Positions 1 through 9,220 of a stretch of 64,000 nucleotides of DNA are shown one piece after another. Made by a program: the position numbers and the translations under genes. The DNA comes from Candidatus Anammoximicrobium sp. Its GTDB lineage: Bacteria; Planctomycetota; Planctomycetia; Pirellulales; Pirellulaceae. Every line of letters starts with the position of its first letter. Positions within the stretch are counted from its first letter, which is position 1. Where the stretch lies: contig JAAYYU010000113.1 in NCBI GenBank assembly GCA_012515235.1, positions 86,495 through 150,494 of the forward strand, given 5' to 3'. The notes beneath the pieces are model-generated. The model did not search any database. It worked only from the letters and a program-made list of their open reading frames with translations, and was not told the origin of the DNA.

Positions 1-1545
1 CACCGCGAAAATCTTCAGTTCGCTGCGGCGTGCCAACTCCAGCGCGAGCCGTCCCCGTTCGTTGCCCGCGACCAGGCAGTAGCCGCGCTTCACTCCCGTC
101 GTCCGCAGGATTTCCTCGGCGGCACGCTCGTACACTGCCGTCCACTGGTCCGCCGGGAACGGGGCCTCCGCCTCCGACGCACCGGCCGTGGGGGCCGGCG
201 CTGCCGCGGGAGCGGAAGGGCTGGCAAAACCGTAGATTTTGCCCGCCGTGGTGCTGACCAGCAGTCTGCCCGACGCGACCGCCAGGCCTCGAGCCTGCCC
301 CTCCACGTCGGCCTTCCAGACTTCCTGGCCCGCTGCCGTCTCGAAGGCAAGCACGTTCCCTTGCCCGCCCGTGAACACGAGGCCGCCGGCGACGATCAAG
401 CTGGCATCCGCCGCACACGGTCTTCGCCAGACCACGCCGGCATCCACGATTTCCTTGACGCGCGCCCGCAGTTCCGTCATGCGCTGGCGCATGCCCGCGG
501 CCTGGTCGCCGGCGCCCGGCAGTTTGCGGTTCAGATCGCGCAGCTCGTTCGCAATCCGGACCCGCTCGTTGCACGCTGCGGTGAATTCCTTGCGTTTGGT
601 CCGCAGCAGTTCGCGGCCGGCCGTCACGTAGTACGCATCGTCCACGACGACCAGGTGCGTGTTCAGTGAATACGCCTGCAGCCGCCCGTCGGCGATCAAG
701 GCGTCCGTCCCGGCGATGGCCGTGTTGGCCAGACTCAAGGACGCGGCCCCGCCGCTCAGCAACTGGCCGGTAGCCCGGCTGAAAGACTTGGGACGCGAAC
801 GGCCGGACGGAACGTACAGCGTGTCGGCCGTCGCCAGCAGATAGCCTTGCGGCGACAGATCGTTCCGGCCCGCGTCCAGGTGGCTGATGTTGTCGTTCCG
901 CCACACGACCGTCCCGTCCGCACAGCGGACGGCGCCCAGGTAGACGTTCTCATGTGGAAAAATGCCCGCACCGAAATAGGCCAGGCCTTCATCGACCAGC
1001 ACGCCGGTCCGCACGGGCCAGCGGGAAATCATCTCCCCGCGGGCCAGGAACCATTCGTCGGCCGGTCCCAGTCGCTGTTTCCAAACCAGGTTTCCGGACT
1101 CGGCGTCCAAGCAGTACGTGCAACCATCGTCGGACCCGACGTACACCCGGCCCGCCGCGACGCTGGGCGCCAAGCGGACCGGCGCGTCCGTAAAGAACTG
1201 CCAGATCTCCTTGCCCGTTTGCAGGTCCAGACAGCGGACCTGATGATCGACGGACGAGCCGAAGACCACGCGCGGCCCGACCGCCGCCACCTGCAGCGCG
1301 TCGTCAAATCGCACCCGGTCGCCGATCTCCTTGCCCTCGATGATCCGTCCCACCGCCTCCGTCCACGTCCGCCGCGGGGCGGCTGTTGATGAGAAAACCC
1401 AGGCCTGCTGCAGCGGCAACGTTGGCTGGTCCGCGGTCGCTCCTGTCCGCTCGTAATTGCCCAAATACGTCGGCCAGTCGCCTGCCCAAGCCGTGGCGGA
1501 GGTTCCCAGCGTCAGGACCAGCAAGCAACCCAAATTCCATTTCAT
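1..1545 (-). CDS. PQQ-propeller protein with start of a methyltransferase-like domain, C-terminus beyond window
   Basis: The frame opens at the ATG at 1545 and is still open at base 1, so 515 codons are visible and the C-terminus is missing. The first ~20 residues form a signal peptide (MKWNLGCLLVLTLGTS...). The middle carries repeated beta-propeller blades with the PQQ-type pattern (GKEIWQF, GNLVWKQ, GTVVWRN, GQEVWKA). After a low-complexity Ala/Pro linker, residues from about 488 read GYCLVAGNERGRLALELA, which resembles motif I of class I SAM-dependent methyltransferases. From memory, planctomycetes encode large secreted propeller proteins fused to such a domain. No substrate can be inferred. 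It is divergent from the dehydrogenase gene at 1846. The propeller call is firm; the methyltransferase-like call is tentative because only the first strand-loop-helix is visible. Confidence 0.8.
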   Translation of the reverse strand, partial: MKWNLGCLLVLTLGTSATAWAGDWPTYLGNYERTGATADQPTLPLQQAWVFSSTAAPRRTWTEAVGRIIEGKEIGDRVRFDDALQVAAVGPRVVFGSSVDHQVRCLDLQTGKEIWQFFTDAPVRLAPSVAAGRVYVGSDDGCTYCLDAESGNLVWKQRLGPADEWFLARGEMISRWPVRTGVLVDEGLAYFGAGIFPHENVYLGAVRCADGTVVWRNDNISHLDAGRNDLSPQGYLLATADTLYVPSGRSRPKSFSRATGQLLSGGAASLSLANTAIAGTDALIADGRLQAYSLNTHLVVVDDAYYVTAGRELLRTKRKEFTAACNERVRIANELRDLNRKLPGAGDQAAGMRQRMTELRARVKEIVDAGVVWRRPCAADASLIVAGGLVFTGGQGNVLAFETAAGQEVWKADVEGQARGLAVASGRLLVSTTAGKIYGFASPSAPAAAPAPTAGASEAEAPFPADQWTAVYERAAEEILRTTGVKRGYCLVAGNERGRLALELARRSELKIFAV

Positions 1546-1845
1546 CAGACAGTCTCCAGGGTAACAGACGTTGGCGATTTTTGCGTGCAAAGCGTCCTTA
1601 TCTTACGCTGAAGGCGCGTCGCCTTAAAGCACCTTGCAACTCCATTTATTGGATTCAGCCCGCGGCGCCGCAAGGGAGCAGTAGTCTCCGCGGAGAGCCC
1701 GCGGTGCAGGCCGTTGAAAAAGCGGGACCGGGTCAAGCTTCACCGCTCCTGGACAACGAGCGGCAAACGCGATAGAAAACCAACGCCTCGACGAACGCCG
1801 ACGGCGGCGAACAGCTCTTTGACCTGGGACCAGAACGGAGAATCC
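1546..1845. other. Divergent intergenic region
   Basis: This 300-base gap separates two divergently transcribed genes and should hold both promoters. I see no gene in it. A short perfect hairpin, AAGGCG-CGT-CGCCTT, lies at about 1612-1626. A Shine-Dalgarno-like GGAG at 1837-1840 precedes the ATG at 1846. Confidence 0.5.
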
Positions 1846-4824
1846 ATGAATACGACGGCCGCGCAGCCTGCCACCGAGGCGATCGCTGCGTTAGAACGGG
1901 AATTACAGACCAGCCTGCGAGGTGACGTCTATGTGGACCGCATGAGCCGCGGATTGCACGCGACGGACGCCAGCCACTACCAGATGATGCCGGCTTGCGT
2001 GGCGGTGCCGCGGGACGAGGCCGACTGTATCGCGGCGGTCGCGGCGGCAGGCCGATTGGGCGTGCCGATCACGCCCCGCGGCGGGGCGACGTCGCTGTCG
2101 GGGCAGACCTTTGGACACGGGCTGGTGCTGGACGTTTCCAAGTACATGGACCAGGTGCTGGAGGTGAACGCCGAGGAGCGTTGGGCGCGAGTCCAGCCCG
2201 GCGTGATCCGCGATCTGCTGAACGCGCAACTCACCCCGTCACAGCTGCACTTCGCCCCCGATCCGGCGACCGGCAATCGGGCCACGGTCGGCGGGATGAT
2301 CGGCAACAACGCCTCGGGGACGCGGTCGATCGTCTACGGCAAGACGATCGACCACGTGATTTCGTGCAAGGTCGTGCTGGCCGACGGGACCGTGATGGAA
2401 TTGGAACCCGTCAGCGACGAGCACTGGCAGCGGCGCAGCGCGGGCAGTTCACGCGAGGCGAAAATTTACCGCGGGGTCGGCGAAATCATCGCTCGCAACC
2501 GGGACGAGATTCTGGCCCGGTATCCCAAGGTCATGCGGCGAGTGTCGGGTTACAACCTGGACGAATTCGTCGACGGGGCTGGCTACACGGGGCCGATCGG
2601 CGGGCGAAATCTGGACGGGCATCGCATGTGGAACCTGTCGAATCTGATCGTCGGCAGCGAGGGCACGCTGGCGTGCGTGCTGGAAGCCAAACTGCGGCTG
2701 ACGCAGCTGCCGGGCGCGACGGCGCTGGCGATCGTGCATTTCGACGAGGAACTGGCGGCGCTGCGGAACGTGCCGGAGATTCTCACGTATCAGCCCAGCA
2801 CGGTCGAATTGCTGGATGAACTGGTCATCCGCGAATCGCTCACCAACGCGGCGACGCGGCAGCTGGCGACGTTCTTCGAGGGGCATCCCAAGGCGGTGCT
2901 GATCGTCGAAATGTTCGGCGACGACGCGGCCGCTGCCCGGCGGCGGGTCGAAGACATGGTGGCCAGCCTGAAGCGCAAGCGGATCGGCTACGCCTGGACC
3001 GTCCGCGCCGACAAGCCGGACCAGGCCAGCGTGTGGGCCGTGCGCAAAGCCGGCTTGGGCTTGATCAGCAACGTGCCGGGCCCGGTGAAAGGCCAGGCGT
3101 TCATTGAAGATGCGTGCGTGCCGGTCGAAATGCTGGCGGAATACGTCCAGCGGCTGCAGGCCGTCTGCCGCGAGTTCGACGTCCCGACCACGATGTACGC
3201 GCACGCCAGTGTCGGCGTGATCCACTTCCGACCGCAGCTGGATCTGCACTTGCCGGAGCACCGCCAGAAGATGGTGGCCATCGCCAACCGGGCCTTCGAG
3301 CTGGTCTGCCAGTACGGCGGCTCGTTTGCCGGCGAGCACGGCGACGGGTTGGTGCGCGGCGAGTTCGTCCCGCGGTACTTCGGGCCGCAGTTGACCGAGG
3401 CGTTCCGGCAAATCAAAGGCCTGTTCGATCCGGGCAACGTGATGAATCCCGGCAAGATCATCGACACGCCGTCGATGATCAGCCACCTGCGGTACGGCGA
3501 CGCATATCGTCCGGCCGCCGTGCCGACGCTGTTCCACTATCGCGAACAGGGCGGGTTTCAACTGGCCGTCGAACAGTGCAACGGCGTCGGCGCGTGCCGG
3601 AAACAGGACGCCGGCTCGATGTGCCCCAGCTTCATGGCCACGAAGGACGAGGAGGCGTCCACGCGCGGCCGGGCGAACGCGCTGCGGCTGGCCATGTCGG
3701 GCCAGTTGGGCGACGACGCGCTGGCGTCCGAACGGATGAAGGAGGTGCTGGATCTGTGCCTGGCGTGCAAAGCGTGCAAGAGTGAATGCCCCAACGCGGT
3801 CGATATGGCCCGGCTGAAGAGCGAAGTCCTGCAGATGCACCACGATCGGCACGGCGTGCCGCTGGGGTATCGGATGATCGGCGACATGCCGCGGATGGCC
3901 CGCTGGCTGGCCGGCCCGCTGGCTCATGTCGTCAATTTCGCAGCCCGTCTGCCGGGTTATGGCTGGTTGCTGGAAAAGATCGGCGGCATCGACCGGCGGC
4001 GGCCCATGCCGCCGTTTGCCACGCGGACCCTGGGCCAGTTGCTGCGGGCAAAAAAAGTAGGACGGGTCCCCAGACCCGTCCGGGACGGATCTGGAGATCC
4101 ATCCTACTCCGCGCGGCCCAAGGTCGTGCTGTTCGACGACACGTACGTGAACTACATGGAGCCGCACGTCGGGATTTCGGCCGTCGAGTTGCTGGAGGGC
4201 TGCGGCTACGAAGTGATTCTCGCCCGGGCCGGCTGCTGCCAGCGGCCGCGATTGTCCAAGGGGCTGGTGCGCCAGGCCAAGCGCGACGGCACGAAGACCA
4301 TGCAGAAGCTGGACGTGTACGCCCGCCAAGGGCTGCCGATTGTGTGCCTGGAGCCGTCCTGCGCCTCGGCGCTGGCCGACGATCTGCCGGATTTGATCGA
4401 CGACGCCGAGCTGGGCCGGCGGGTGGCGGCCTGTGTCACGATGATCGACGTGTTTCTGGATCGCGAGGTGGCGGCGGGCCGAATTCCGCCGCTGGCGGCC
4501 AAGGCCAGCACGTTCCTGTTGCACGGCCATTGTCATCAGAAGTCCGAATTCGGCACGGCGGCGATCCACCGGCACTTTGCGCGGATGCCGGGTGTCGCGT
4601 GCGAGGAAGTCGACTCCGGCTGCTGCGGGATGGCCGGCTCGTTTGGCTACGAGCATTACGAGCTTTCGCTGCAGGTGGGCGAACGGCGGCTGTTCCCGGC
4701 CGTGCGGCAAGCCGTGGCCGACGACAAGACCGTGATCGCCTGCGGCATCAGCTGCCGGCATCAGCTGCGCGACGCGCTGGGCGTCGAGGCCAAGCACTGG
4801 GTGGAAGTGGTGCGGCCTGGCTGA
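1846..4824 (+). CDS. FAD-linked oxidase / Fe-S oxidoreductase fusion (GlcD-GlcF or YdiJ type)
   Basis: This 992-residue protein combines a flavin 2-hydroxyacid dehydrogenase with an Fe-S electron-transfer half, as in E. coli YdiJ. Residues ~60-270 form the PCMH-type FAD-binding domain (RGGATSLSGQTFGHG, then MIGNNASGTRSIVYG). Residues ~280-560 form the GlcD-type C-terminal oxidase domain ending in GEHGDGLVRGEF. Two cysteine clusters follow, CNGVGACRK near 578 with a later CP, and CLACKACKSECP near 638; these should bind 4Fe-4S clusters. The C-terminal third has two CCG-type motifs (GCCQRP and SGCCGMAGSFGYE). The likely reaction is oxidation of a 2-hydroxy acid such as 2-hydroxyglutarate or glycolate. 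The ATG at 1846 was chosen over an upstream in-frame start because GGAG sits 5 bases before it. A palindromic repeat is embedded in frame at 4057-4107. Confidence 0.9.
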   Translation: MNTTAAQPATEAIAALERELQTSLRGDVYVDRMSRGLHATDASHYQMMPACVAVPRDEADCIAAVAAAGRLGVPITPRGGATSLSGQTFGHGLVLDVSKYMDQVLEVNAEERWARVQPGVIRDLLNAQLTPSQLHFAPDPATGNRATVGGMIGNNASGTRSIVYGKTIDHVISCKVVLADGTVMELEPVSDEHWQRRSAGSSREAKIYRGVGEIIARNRDEILARYPKVMRRVSGYNLDEFVDGAGYTGPIGGRNLDGHRMWNLSNLIVGSEGTLACVLEAKLRLTQLPGATALAIVHFDEELAALRNVPEILTYQPSTVELLDELVIRESLTNAATRQLATFFEGHPKAVLIVEMFGDDAAAARRRVEDMVASLKRKRIGYAWTVRADKPDQASVWAVRKAGLGLISNVPGPVKGQAFIEDACVPVEMLAEYVQRLQAVCREFDVPTTMYAHASVGVIHFRPQLDLHLPEHRQKMVAIANRAFELVCQYGGSFAGEHGDGLVRGEFVPRYFGPQLTEAFRQIKGLFDPGNVMNPGKIIDTPSMISHLRYGDAYRPAAVPTLFHYREQGGFQLAVEQCNGVGACRKQDAGSMCPSFMATKDEEASTRGRANALRLAMSGQLGDDALASERMKEVLDLCLACKACKSECPNAVDMARLKSEVLQMHHDRHGVPLGYRMIGDMPRMARWLAGPLAHVVNFAARLPGYGWLLEKIGGIDRRRPMPPFATRTLGQLLRAKKVGRVPRPVRDGSGDPSYSARPKVVLFDDTYVNYMEPHVGISAVELLEGCGYEVILARAGCCQRPRLSKGLVRQAKRDGTKTMQKLDVYARQGLPIVCLEPSCASALADDLPDLIDDAELGRRVAACVTMIDVFLDREVAAGRIPPLAAKASTFLLHGHCHQKSEFGTAAIHRHFARMPGVACEEVDSGCCGMAGSFGYEHYELSLQVGERRLFPAVRQAVADDKTVIACGISCRHQLRDALGVEAKHWVEVVRPG
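4057..4107. repeat. Intragenic palindromic repeat, 51 bp
   Basis: Two 24-base arms (4057-4080 and 4084-4107) are inverted copies of each other with four mismatches, all transitions, around a three-base centre. Each arm begins GTAGGA and carries a CCAGA core. The element lies in frame inside the dehydrogenase gene at 1846-4824, adding about 17 residues (VGRVPRPVRDGSGDPSY) between the Fe-S region and the CCG-type domain. It contains no stop codon in that frame. Confidence 0.85.
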
Positions 4825-4928
4825 CCCCTGACTTTGACTGGCTGACCCCGCAACCGCGGCGTGCTACACTGGTTGCCTCAGAACGGGCTACGACATCTGA
4901 TCCTCCGCCGTCGAAAGGAGACCACCGC

Positions 4929-6008
4929 ATGATCCGGCAGCCAAGTCAACCATCGCAAGGATCTGGGCAGATCAAGTTCGCGTTGCTGCTCTGGGCCGGC
5001 CTTGCCGTGGCCGCGTCGCCGGCGCCAGCCGCGGACTACCAGGTGACGGAGAACGACCAGGAGATCAAGATCGTCACGCCGCAGTTGGAAGCGGCGATCC
5101 GCAAGCAAGGCTACGTCTCCGGCGTGGCCGCCCGCTCGCTGCTGGACAAGAAGACCGGCTTCCGCGACGCGGGGTTCGGGCTGGACATCGTCGACTGGAT
5201 CATGGAGCCCGGCAGCGACGAGGCGTACCGCGAGCAGCTGGAACCGGAATTGCTCTACCAGGCCCACAACCTGTGGCACGGCAAGCGGCTGAAACGGTCG
5301 ATCGAAGGCCCGCAGATCTGCACGCAGGCCAAGAAGCTGACGCCGGAAGTGATCCGCGGCGACGACTTCGTCGCGGTGCGGCAGGGCTTTCACTATCGCA
5401 CGGCGGCGCCCGGCAAGAAGACCGGTTCGCGGTGGACGCAGCTGATCGTGTTCCCCGCCGGCCAGCGGTACTTCATTTCGATGGACCGCATCGACGCGGT
5501 CAACAGCAGCGAGGCCATGTTCCTGCGGATCGACATGCCCGGACATCTGAAGCACAAGCAGGGCGACACGTTCCAGGAGATCTACCTCAGCTATCTGGGC
5601 GGACCCGAGGGGCAGCGGCTCCCGGCCAGCGAGTTCTTCCAGAATTTTGCCCCGGACGAAAGATTTCATTACGCGCGGGAATCCCACCCCGCGCCTGAAC
5701 GGTTCATCCGCGCCTATCGGCTGCGCGATCCGGCGACCGGCCGCACCGGTCCCTGGCTGGCGGGCATGACGCTAGATCCCGGCGTGGTGTACGAAGCCTG
5801 GTGCCACCAGCGCGGGTATGTCTGCATGATCCAGGAGTTCGGCGGCCGGCCGGTCCGGGCGGGCGGTTCGTTCAGCGCGGCGTTCGTCGTCGGCTACTTC
5901 GATACGATGGAAGAAATGCACGCGGTCTACGATCGCTATCGCGGCGCAACGGCGCTGAACGTCAGCCCGGCCGGATGGCAACTCGCGCCGGCATCCGCTG
6001 ACAAGTAG
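4929..6008 (+). CDS. Secreted protein of unknown family
   Basis: This 359-residue protein starts with a signal peptide (FALLLWAGLAVAASPAPAAD) after a short polar N-terminus, so it should be exported. The mature part is rich in beta-strand-like alternation and aromatic residues (GFGLDIVDWIMEPG, RWTQLIVFPAGQRYF, FSAAFVVGYFDTMEEM). This could suit a carbohydrate-active or mutarotase-like beta-sandwich, but I do not recognise the family. The ATG at 4929 is preceded by GAAAGGAG at 4912-4919. An open frame continues far upstream but runs antiparallel to nothing useful and overlaps the preceding gene. The gene lies between the dehydrogenase and the flavinylation-motif protein on the same strand; the gap to the former is 104 bases, so a shared transcript is possible. 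Confidence 0.75.
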   Translation: MIRQPSQPSQGSGQIKFALLLWAGLAVAASPAPAADYQVTENDQEIKIVTPQLEAAIRKQGYVSGVAARSLLDKKTGFRDAGFGLDIVDWIMEPGSDEAYREQLEPELLYQAHNLWHGKRLKRSIEGPQICTQAKKLTPEVIRGDDFVAVRQGFHYRTAAPGKKTGSRWTQLIVFPAGQRYFISMDRIDAVNSSEAMFLRIDMPGHLKHKQGDTFQEIYLSYLGGPEGQRLPASEFFQNFAPDERFHYARESHPAPERFIRAYRLRDPATGRTGPWLAGMTLDPGVVYEAWCHQRGYVCMIQEFGGRPVRAGGSFSAAFVVGYFDTMEEMHAVYDRYRGATALNVSPAGWQLAPASADK

Positions 6009-6083
6009 GCCGGGTGTGCTCACTCGGCGTCGCTTCGCAAGCCTCGCCGTTCGTTCGTGGTTCCCGAATCAGGAAACGCCTTC

Positions 6084-7286
6084 ATGGTTCTTCTACATCG
6101 CGTTACGAACGCCTTCCAGCGTTTGGGGCAAGCGTGGCCCTGCCGGGCCGTATGGATTGGCTTGGCAGGCTTGTGGTGTTGCGACGTCGCTCAGGCGGAT
6201 CGCCCGCCGGCCGCGGTCTCGCAACCGGACGCGGGGCGGGAGCGGGTCGTCTTCGACGTGGAACTGGCCGATCCCGTATCCCCGTCGACACCGCCACGCG
6301 TTCATCGGGTGGTTCAGTTTCGGGATCAAAACGGCTTTCCGGTGGGGTACGCCCTGCGCATCGCGACGCCCATTTGCTTTGAAAACGAGCGCAAGGTCCT
6401 GGACGTGACCATGCATTGGAATGCGGTGGGCTGTTACGAGCGGCTCGAATGGCCGCGGGAAAAGCCGTTGACCAAGAAGAACCTTGTCCCGTTTACGGCG
6501 GAGGATTACGCCAAGCTGGATTCGATTCTCAAGGACCAGGACTCGATTCTCGCCACACACTCGCTCGCCTTTCTGGCCAAACCGGTCAAGGACGCCCAGG
6601 GCATCGATGGCTTGTCGGGCGCCACTCCGTTGACGGTTCAGGAGTCAGTGATCCAAGACGCGGCCTACGAGACTTGGGTCATGTGGCGCTGGGCCAATGG
6701 AAAAATCGTCCCGAAACTGTGCCACCTGACCGAGCAGAGCTGCACTCCCGCCTATCTGAAGCAGCTCTTGTATTCCCAGGATCGGCGATATGTCGATTTC
6801 GCCCTGAACTACGCCATTGCTCATCATCCGGCCGATGCCCAATTCCTGGAGGATGTCTTCTGCGTCCTGGAGCGTGGCGACAGGGAGCACGTCGTCCTTT
6901 CGCTCCGATTCTTGAAAGGTTTTATGAAAGACAAGGAGCCGTTGCACGCCCGCCTGATCGAGTCCTACGGTCGAATGAAGAGCATGAGCAGTCCGCTCAT
7001 TTTGGACTTTCTTGCGGCGGAACGGGACCTGCCTCGGACCACGCTGGAAGGACTCACCGGGCACCTGGACCGGCTGCCGTACTTTCAGGTCAACCAGATT
7101 CTCCGCTTGCTGGAACAGCGGAATTTCTTTACCAAGAAGACGGAATCCGATGTCGTGCGACTGCTGGACGGCAACGACTTCTTCGTCGCCCGCCGGGCGT
7201 GCGAGCATTTGCAGAAACAGAACCTGGGCAGCGAGACGCAAGAGAAGATCAACGCTTTCCGCCAGCGGTATCGCGACCGGTTGTAG
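6084..7286 (+). CDS. Secreted protein with ApbE-type flavinylation motif and helical repeats
   Basis: This 400-residue protein begins with a hydrophobic export signal (residues ~15-38, AVWIGLAGLWCCDVAQA). Around residues 175-181 it carries DGLSGAT, an exact fit to the Dgx(s/t)gAT motif that the flavin transferase ApbE modifies on its final Thr (Thr181 here). The following VIQDAAYETWVMWRWANG resembles FMN_bind-related secreted proteins of unknown function, as I recall them. From about residue 200 the chain is helical with repeat-like spacing (YLKQLLYSQDRRYVDFALNY, LEDVFCVLERGD), suggesting a HEAT-like solenoid. The ATG at 6084 is preferred to a GTG at 6057 because the signal peptide then starts near the N-terminus and an AGGAAA precedes it. 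It may be a covalent flavoprotein redox carrier, but that is inference. Confidence 0.75.
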   Translation: MVLLHRVTNAFQRLGQAWPCRAVWIGLAGLWCCDVAQADRPPAAVSQPDAGRERVVFDVELADPVSPSTPPRVHRVVQFRDQNGFPVGYALRIATPICFENERKVLDVTMHWNAVGCYERLEWPREKPLTKKNLVPFTAEDYAKLDSILKDQDSILATHSLAFLAKPVKDAQGIDGLSGATPLTVQESVIQDAAYETWVMWRWANGKIVPKLCHLTEQSCTPAYLKQLLYSQDRRYVDFALNYAIAHHPADAQFLEDVFCVLERGDREHVVLSLRFLKGFMKDKEPLHARLIESYGRMKSMSSPLILDFLAAERDLPRTTLEGLTGHLDRLPYFQVNQILRLLEQRNFFTKKTESDVVRLLDGNDFFVARRACEHLQKQNLGSETQEKINAFRQRYRDRL

Positions 7287-7351
7287 GCGCTGGGGAGCAC
7301 CGTGGGGATCATCTGCCTGCGCGCGTCGCAGGCACACGGGGAGAGGGGCCC

Positions 7352-9088
7352 ATGAAATCGATCGCGCTTGTTTCCGCAGCTTTGTTGTTGGCCGTCGCGT
7401 CGTCGAGCCGCCAGCCGCTGGTTGCCGGGGAATCCGATCCGGTTCCCTCGGCGGCCGCTCCGCGCCCCTATCCCGACCGCCTGCAGTGGTGGGCGGAGGC
7501 GCGGTTTGGGATGTTCATCCACTGGGGGCCGGTGAGCCTGAAGGGCACGGAGATCAGCTGGTCGCGGGCGAACACCAATCCCCGGTGCCCGAACAAGGGC
7601 GCCATTCCCGCGGACGTGTATGACAATCTGTACCAGGAATTCAACCCGACCAGGTTCGACGCGGCCCAGTGGGTCGCCATCGCCAAGGCCGCGGGGATGA
7701 AGTACCTGGTGCTGACCGCCAAACATTGCGACGGCTTCCTGCTCTGGCATTCGCAGGCCAGCGACTACAACGTCTCCCGGACGCCGTTCCGGCGGGACCT
7801 CTGCGCAGAACTGGCCCAGACGGCGCGGGCCCAGGGCCTGCGGATCGGCTGGTATTTCTCGCCGATGGACTGGCGCGATCCCGATTTCCGCACCGAGCGC
7901 AATGCGGCGTTCCTCGGCCGGATGCAAGCGGAACTGCGTGAGCTGTTGACCAACTACGGCCCGATTGACGTGCTGTGGTTCGACTGGGACGGGCGCGAGC
8001 CGCTGTACGACCAGGCACGGACCTACGAAATCGTCAAGACCCTCCAGCCGGACGCCGTCATCAACAACCGCCTGGACCTGGGCCCCGGCAACAACAACCG
8101 CCAACTCCTCTCGCCTTTCGCCGAATACTGCACCCCGGAGCAGCAAGTCGGCGCCTATGACGATCAGCGTCCGTGGGAGTCCTGCATGACGACCTCGCGC
8201 AAGAACCAGTGGGCCTGGGGCGGCGCAGACGACGGCGTGAAGTCGCTGGAAGTCTGCCTGGGCATGTTGATCCGTTGCGCCGGCGGCGACGGCAACCTGC
8301 TGTTGAACGTGGGCCCGATGCCGACCGGCGAAATCGCGCCGGAGCAGGCGAACCTGCTGCGCGAAATGGGCGCGTGGCTGGCGCGCCACGGCGAGAGCAT
8401 CTACGGCACGCGCGGCGGGCCGTTCTTGCCGGGCGATTACGGCGTCTCGACGCGGAAGGGGAACAGGATCTACCTGCACGTGCTGGAATGGCCCGACGAA
8501 ACGCTGAAGCTCCCGGCGATTCCTGCGACGATCGTGGGCAGCCGCGTGTGGGACGGCGGCAAGGCGGAGGTGCGGCAAACGGCGGCCGGCCTGGAAGTCT
8601 TCGTTGCGGAGGCCGAACGCCGGCCGCTGGACACCGTCGTCGTGCTGGAACTGGACCGGTCCGCGCTCGAATTCGCTGCGCTGGCCGTCCCCGGCGCGGT
8701 CTCGCTGGCCGCCCAAGCCAAGGCGACCGCCTCGAACGTGTACCAGCGGCTGGCGCAATTCGGCCCCGACAAAGCCGTGGACGGCAATCGCGAGACGCGA
8801 TGGGCCACCGACTCGGGCACGACGTCCGCCTGGCTGGAAGTGGACCTCGGCCAGCCGACGCGTTTCAGCCGTGCCTCAGTCCGGCAAGCGTATCCGGAAC
8901 TGAACCGCGTCCGCAAGTTCGCGATCGAGGTTTGGCACAAGGACGGCTGGACGCCGTGTTACCGTGGTGAGGATCTCGGCGCAAAGCTCTCCGCCCGCTT
9001 CGACCCGGTGACCGCACAACGGGTGCGGCTGAACATCACCGAAGCCACCGACGGGCCGACGATCTGGGAGTTCCAGCTGTTCAAGTAG
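7352..9088 (+). CDS. Alpha-L-fucosidase, GH29, with C-terminal F5/8-type carbohydrate-binding domain
   Basis: The enzyme would hydrolyse terminal alpha-L-fucose from glycans outside the cytoplasm. The 578-residue chain starts with a signal peptide (SIALVSAALLLAVASSS). The GH29 barrel is clear: RFGMFIHWGPVSLKGTE near 50, KYLVLTAKHCDGFLLWHS, GWYFSPMDWRDPDF, and DVLWFDWDG, which holds the expected nucleophilic Asp. GGDGNLLLNVGPMPTGEI closes the barrel. From about residue 455 a discoidin-like domain follows (ATASNVYQRLAQFGPDKAVD...WEFQLFK). The ATG at 7352 follows GGGGAGAGGGG. It ends 132 bases before the convergent mutarotase gene. Together with fucU at 27142 this points to L-fucose use. Confidence 0.93.
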   Translation: MKSIALVSAALLLAVASSSRQPLVAGESDPVPSAAAPRPYPDRLQWWAEARFGMFIHWGPVSLKGTEISWSRANTNPRCPNKGAIPADVYDNLYQEFNPTRFDAAQWVAIAKAAGMKYLVLTAKHCDGFLLWHSQASDYNVSRTPFRRDLCAELAQTARAQGLRIGWYFSPMDWRDPDFRTERNAAFLGRMQAELRELLTNYGPIDVLWFDWDGREPLYDQARTYEIVKTLQPDAVINNRLDLGPGNNNRQLLSPFAEYCTPEQQVGAYDDQRPWESCMTTSRKNQWAWGGADDGVKSLEVCLGMLIRCAGGDGNLLLNVGPMPTGEIAPEQANLLREMGAWLARHGESIYGTRGGPFLPGDYGVSTRKGNRIYLHVLEWPDETLKLPAIPATIVGSRVWDGGKAEVRQTAAGLEVFVAEAERRPLDTVVVLELDRSALEFAALAVPGAVSLAAQAKATASNVYQRLAQFGPDKAVDGNRETRWATDSGTTSAWLEVDLGQPTRFSRASVRQAYPELNRVRKFAIEVWHKDGWTPCYRGEDLGAKLSARFDPVTAQRVRLNITEATDGPTIWEFQLFK

Positions 9089-9220
9089 TCGCTTGTGCAG
9101 CGGGAAGCCTGACGATGCCACGGGCAAGCCGTGGGCGTTGGGGGGCGAAGTCAAGTCGGGACGGATGGGGCGATGGCGGCGCGCCCGCGGTGGTCGGTTT
9201 TACGGCCGACGGATTGCCAA

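Noticed and set aside
2449..4797. Long antisense open frame opposite the FAD/Fe-S dehydrogenase gene
   Set aside because: It mirrors the codon pattern of a high-GC gene, has no family resemblance, and the plus-strand protein is clear.
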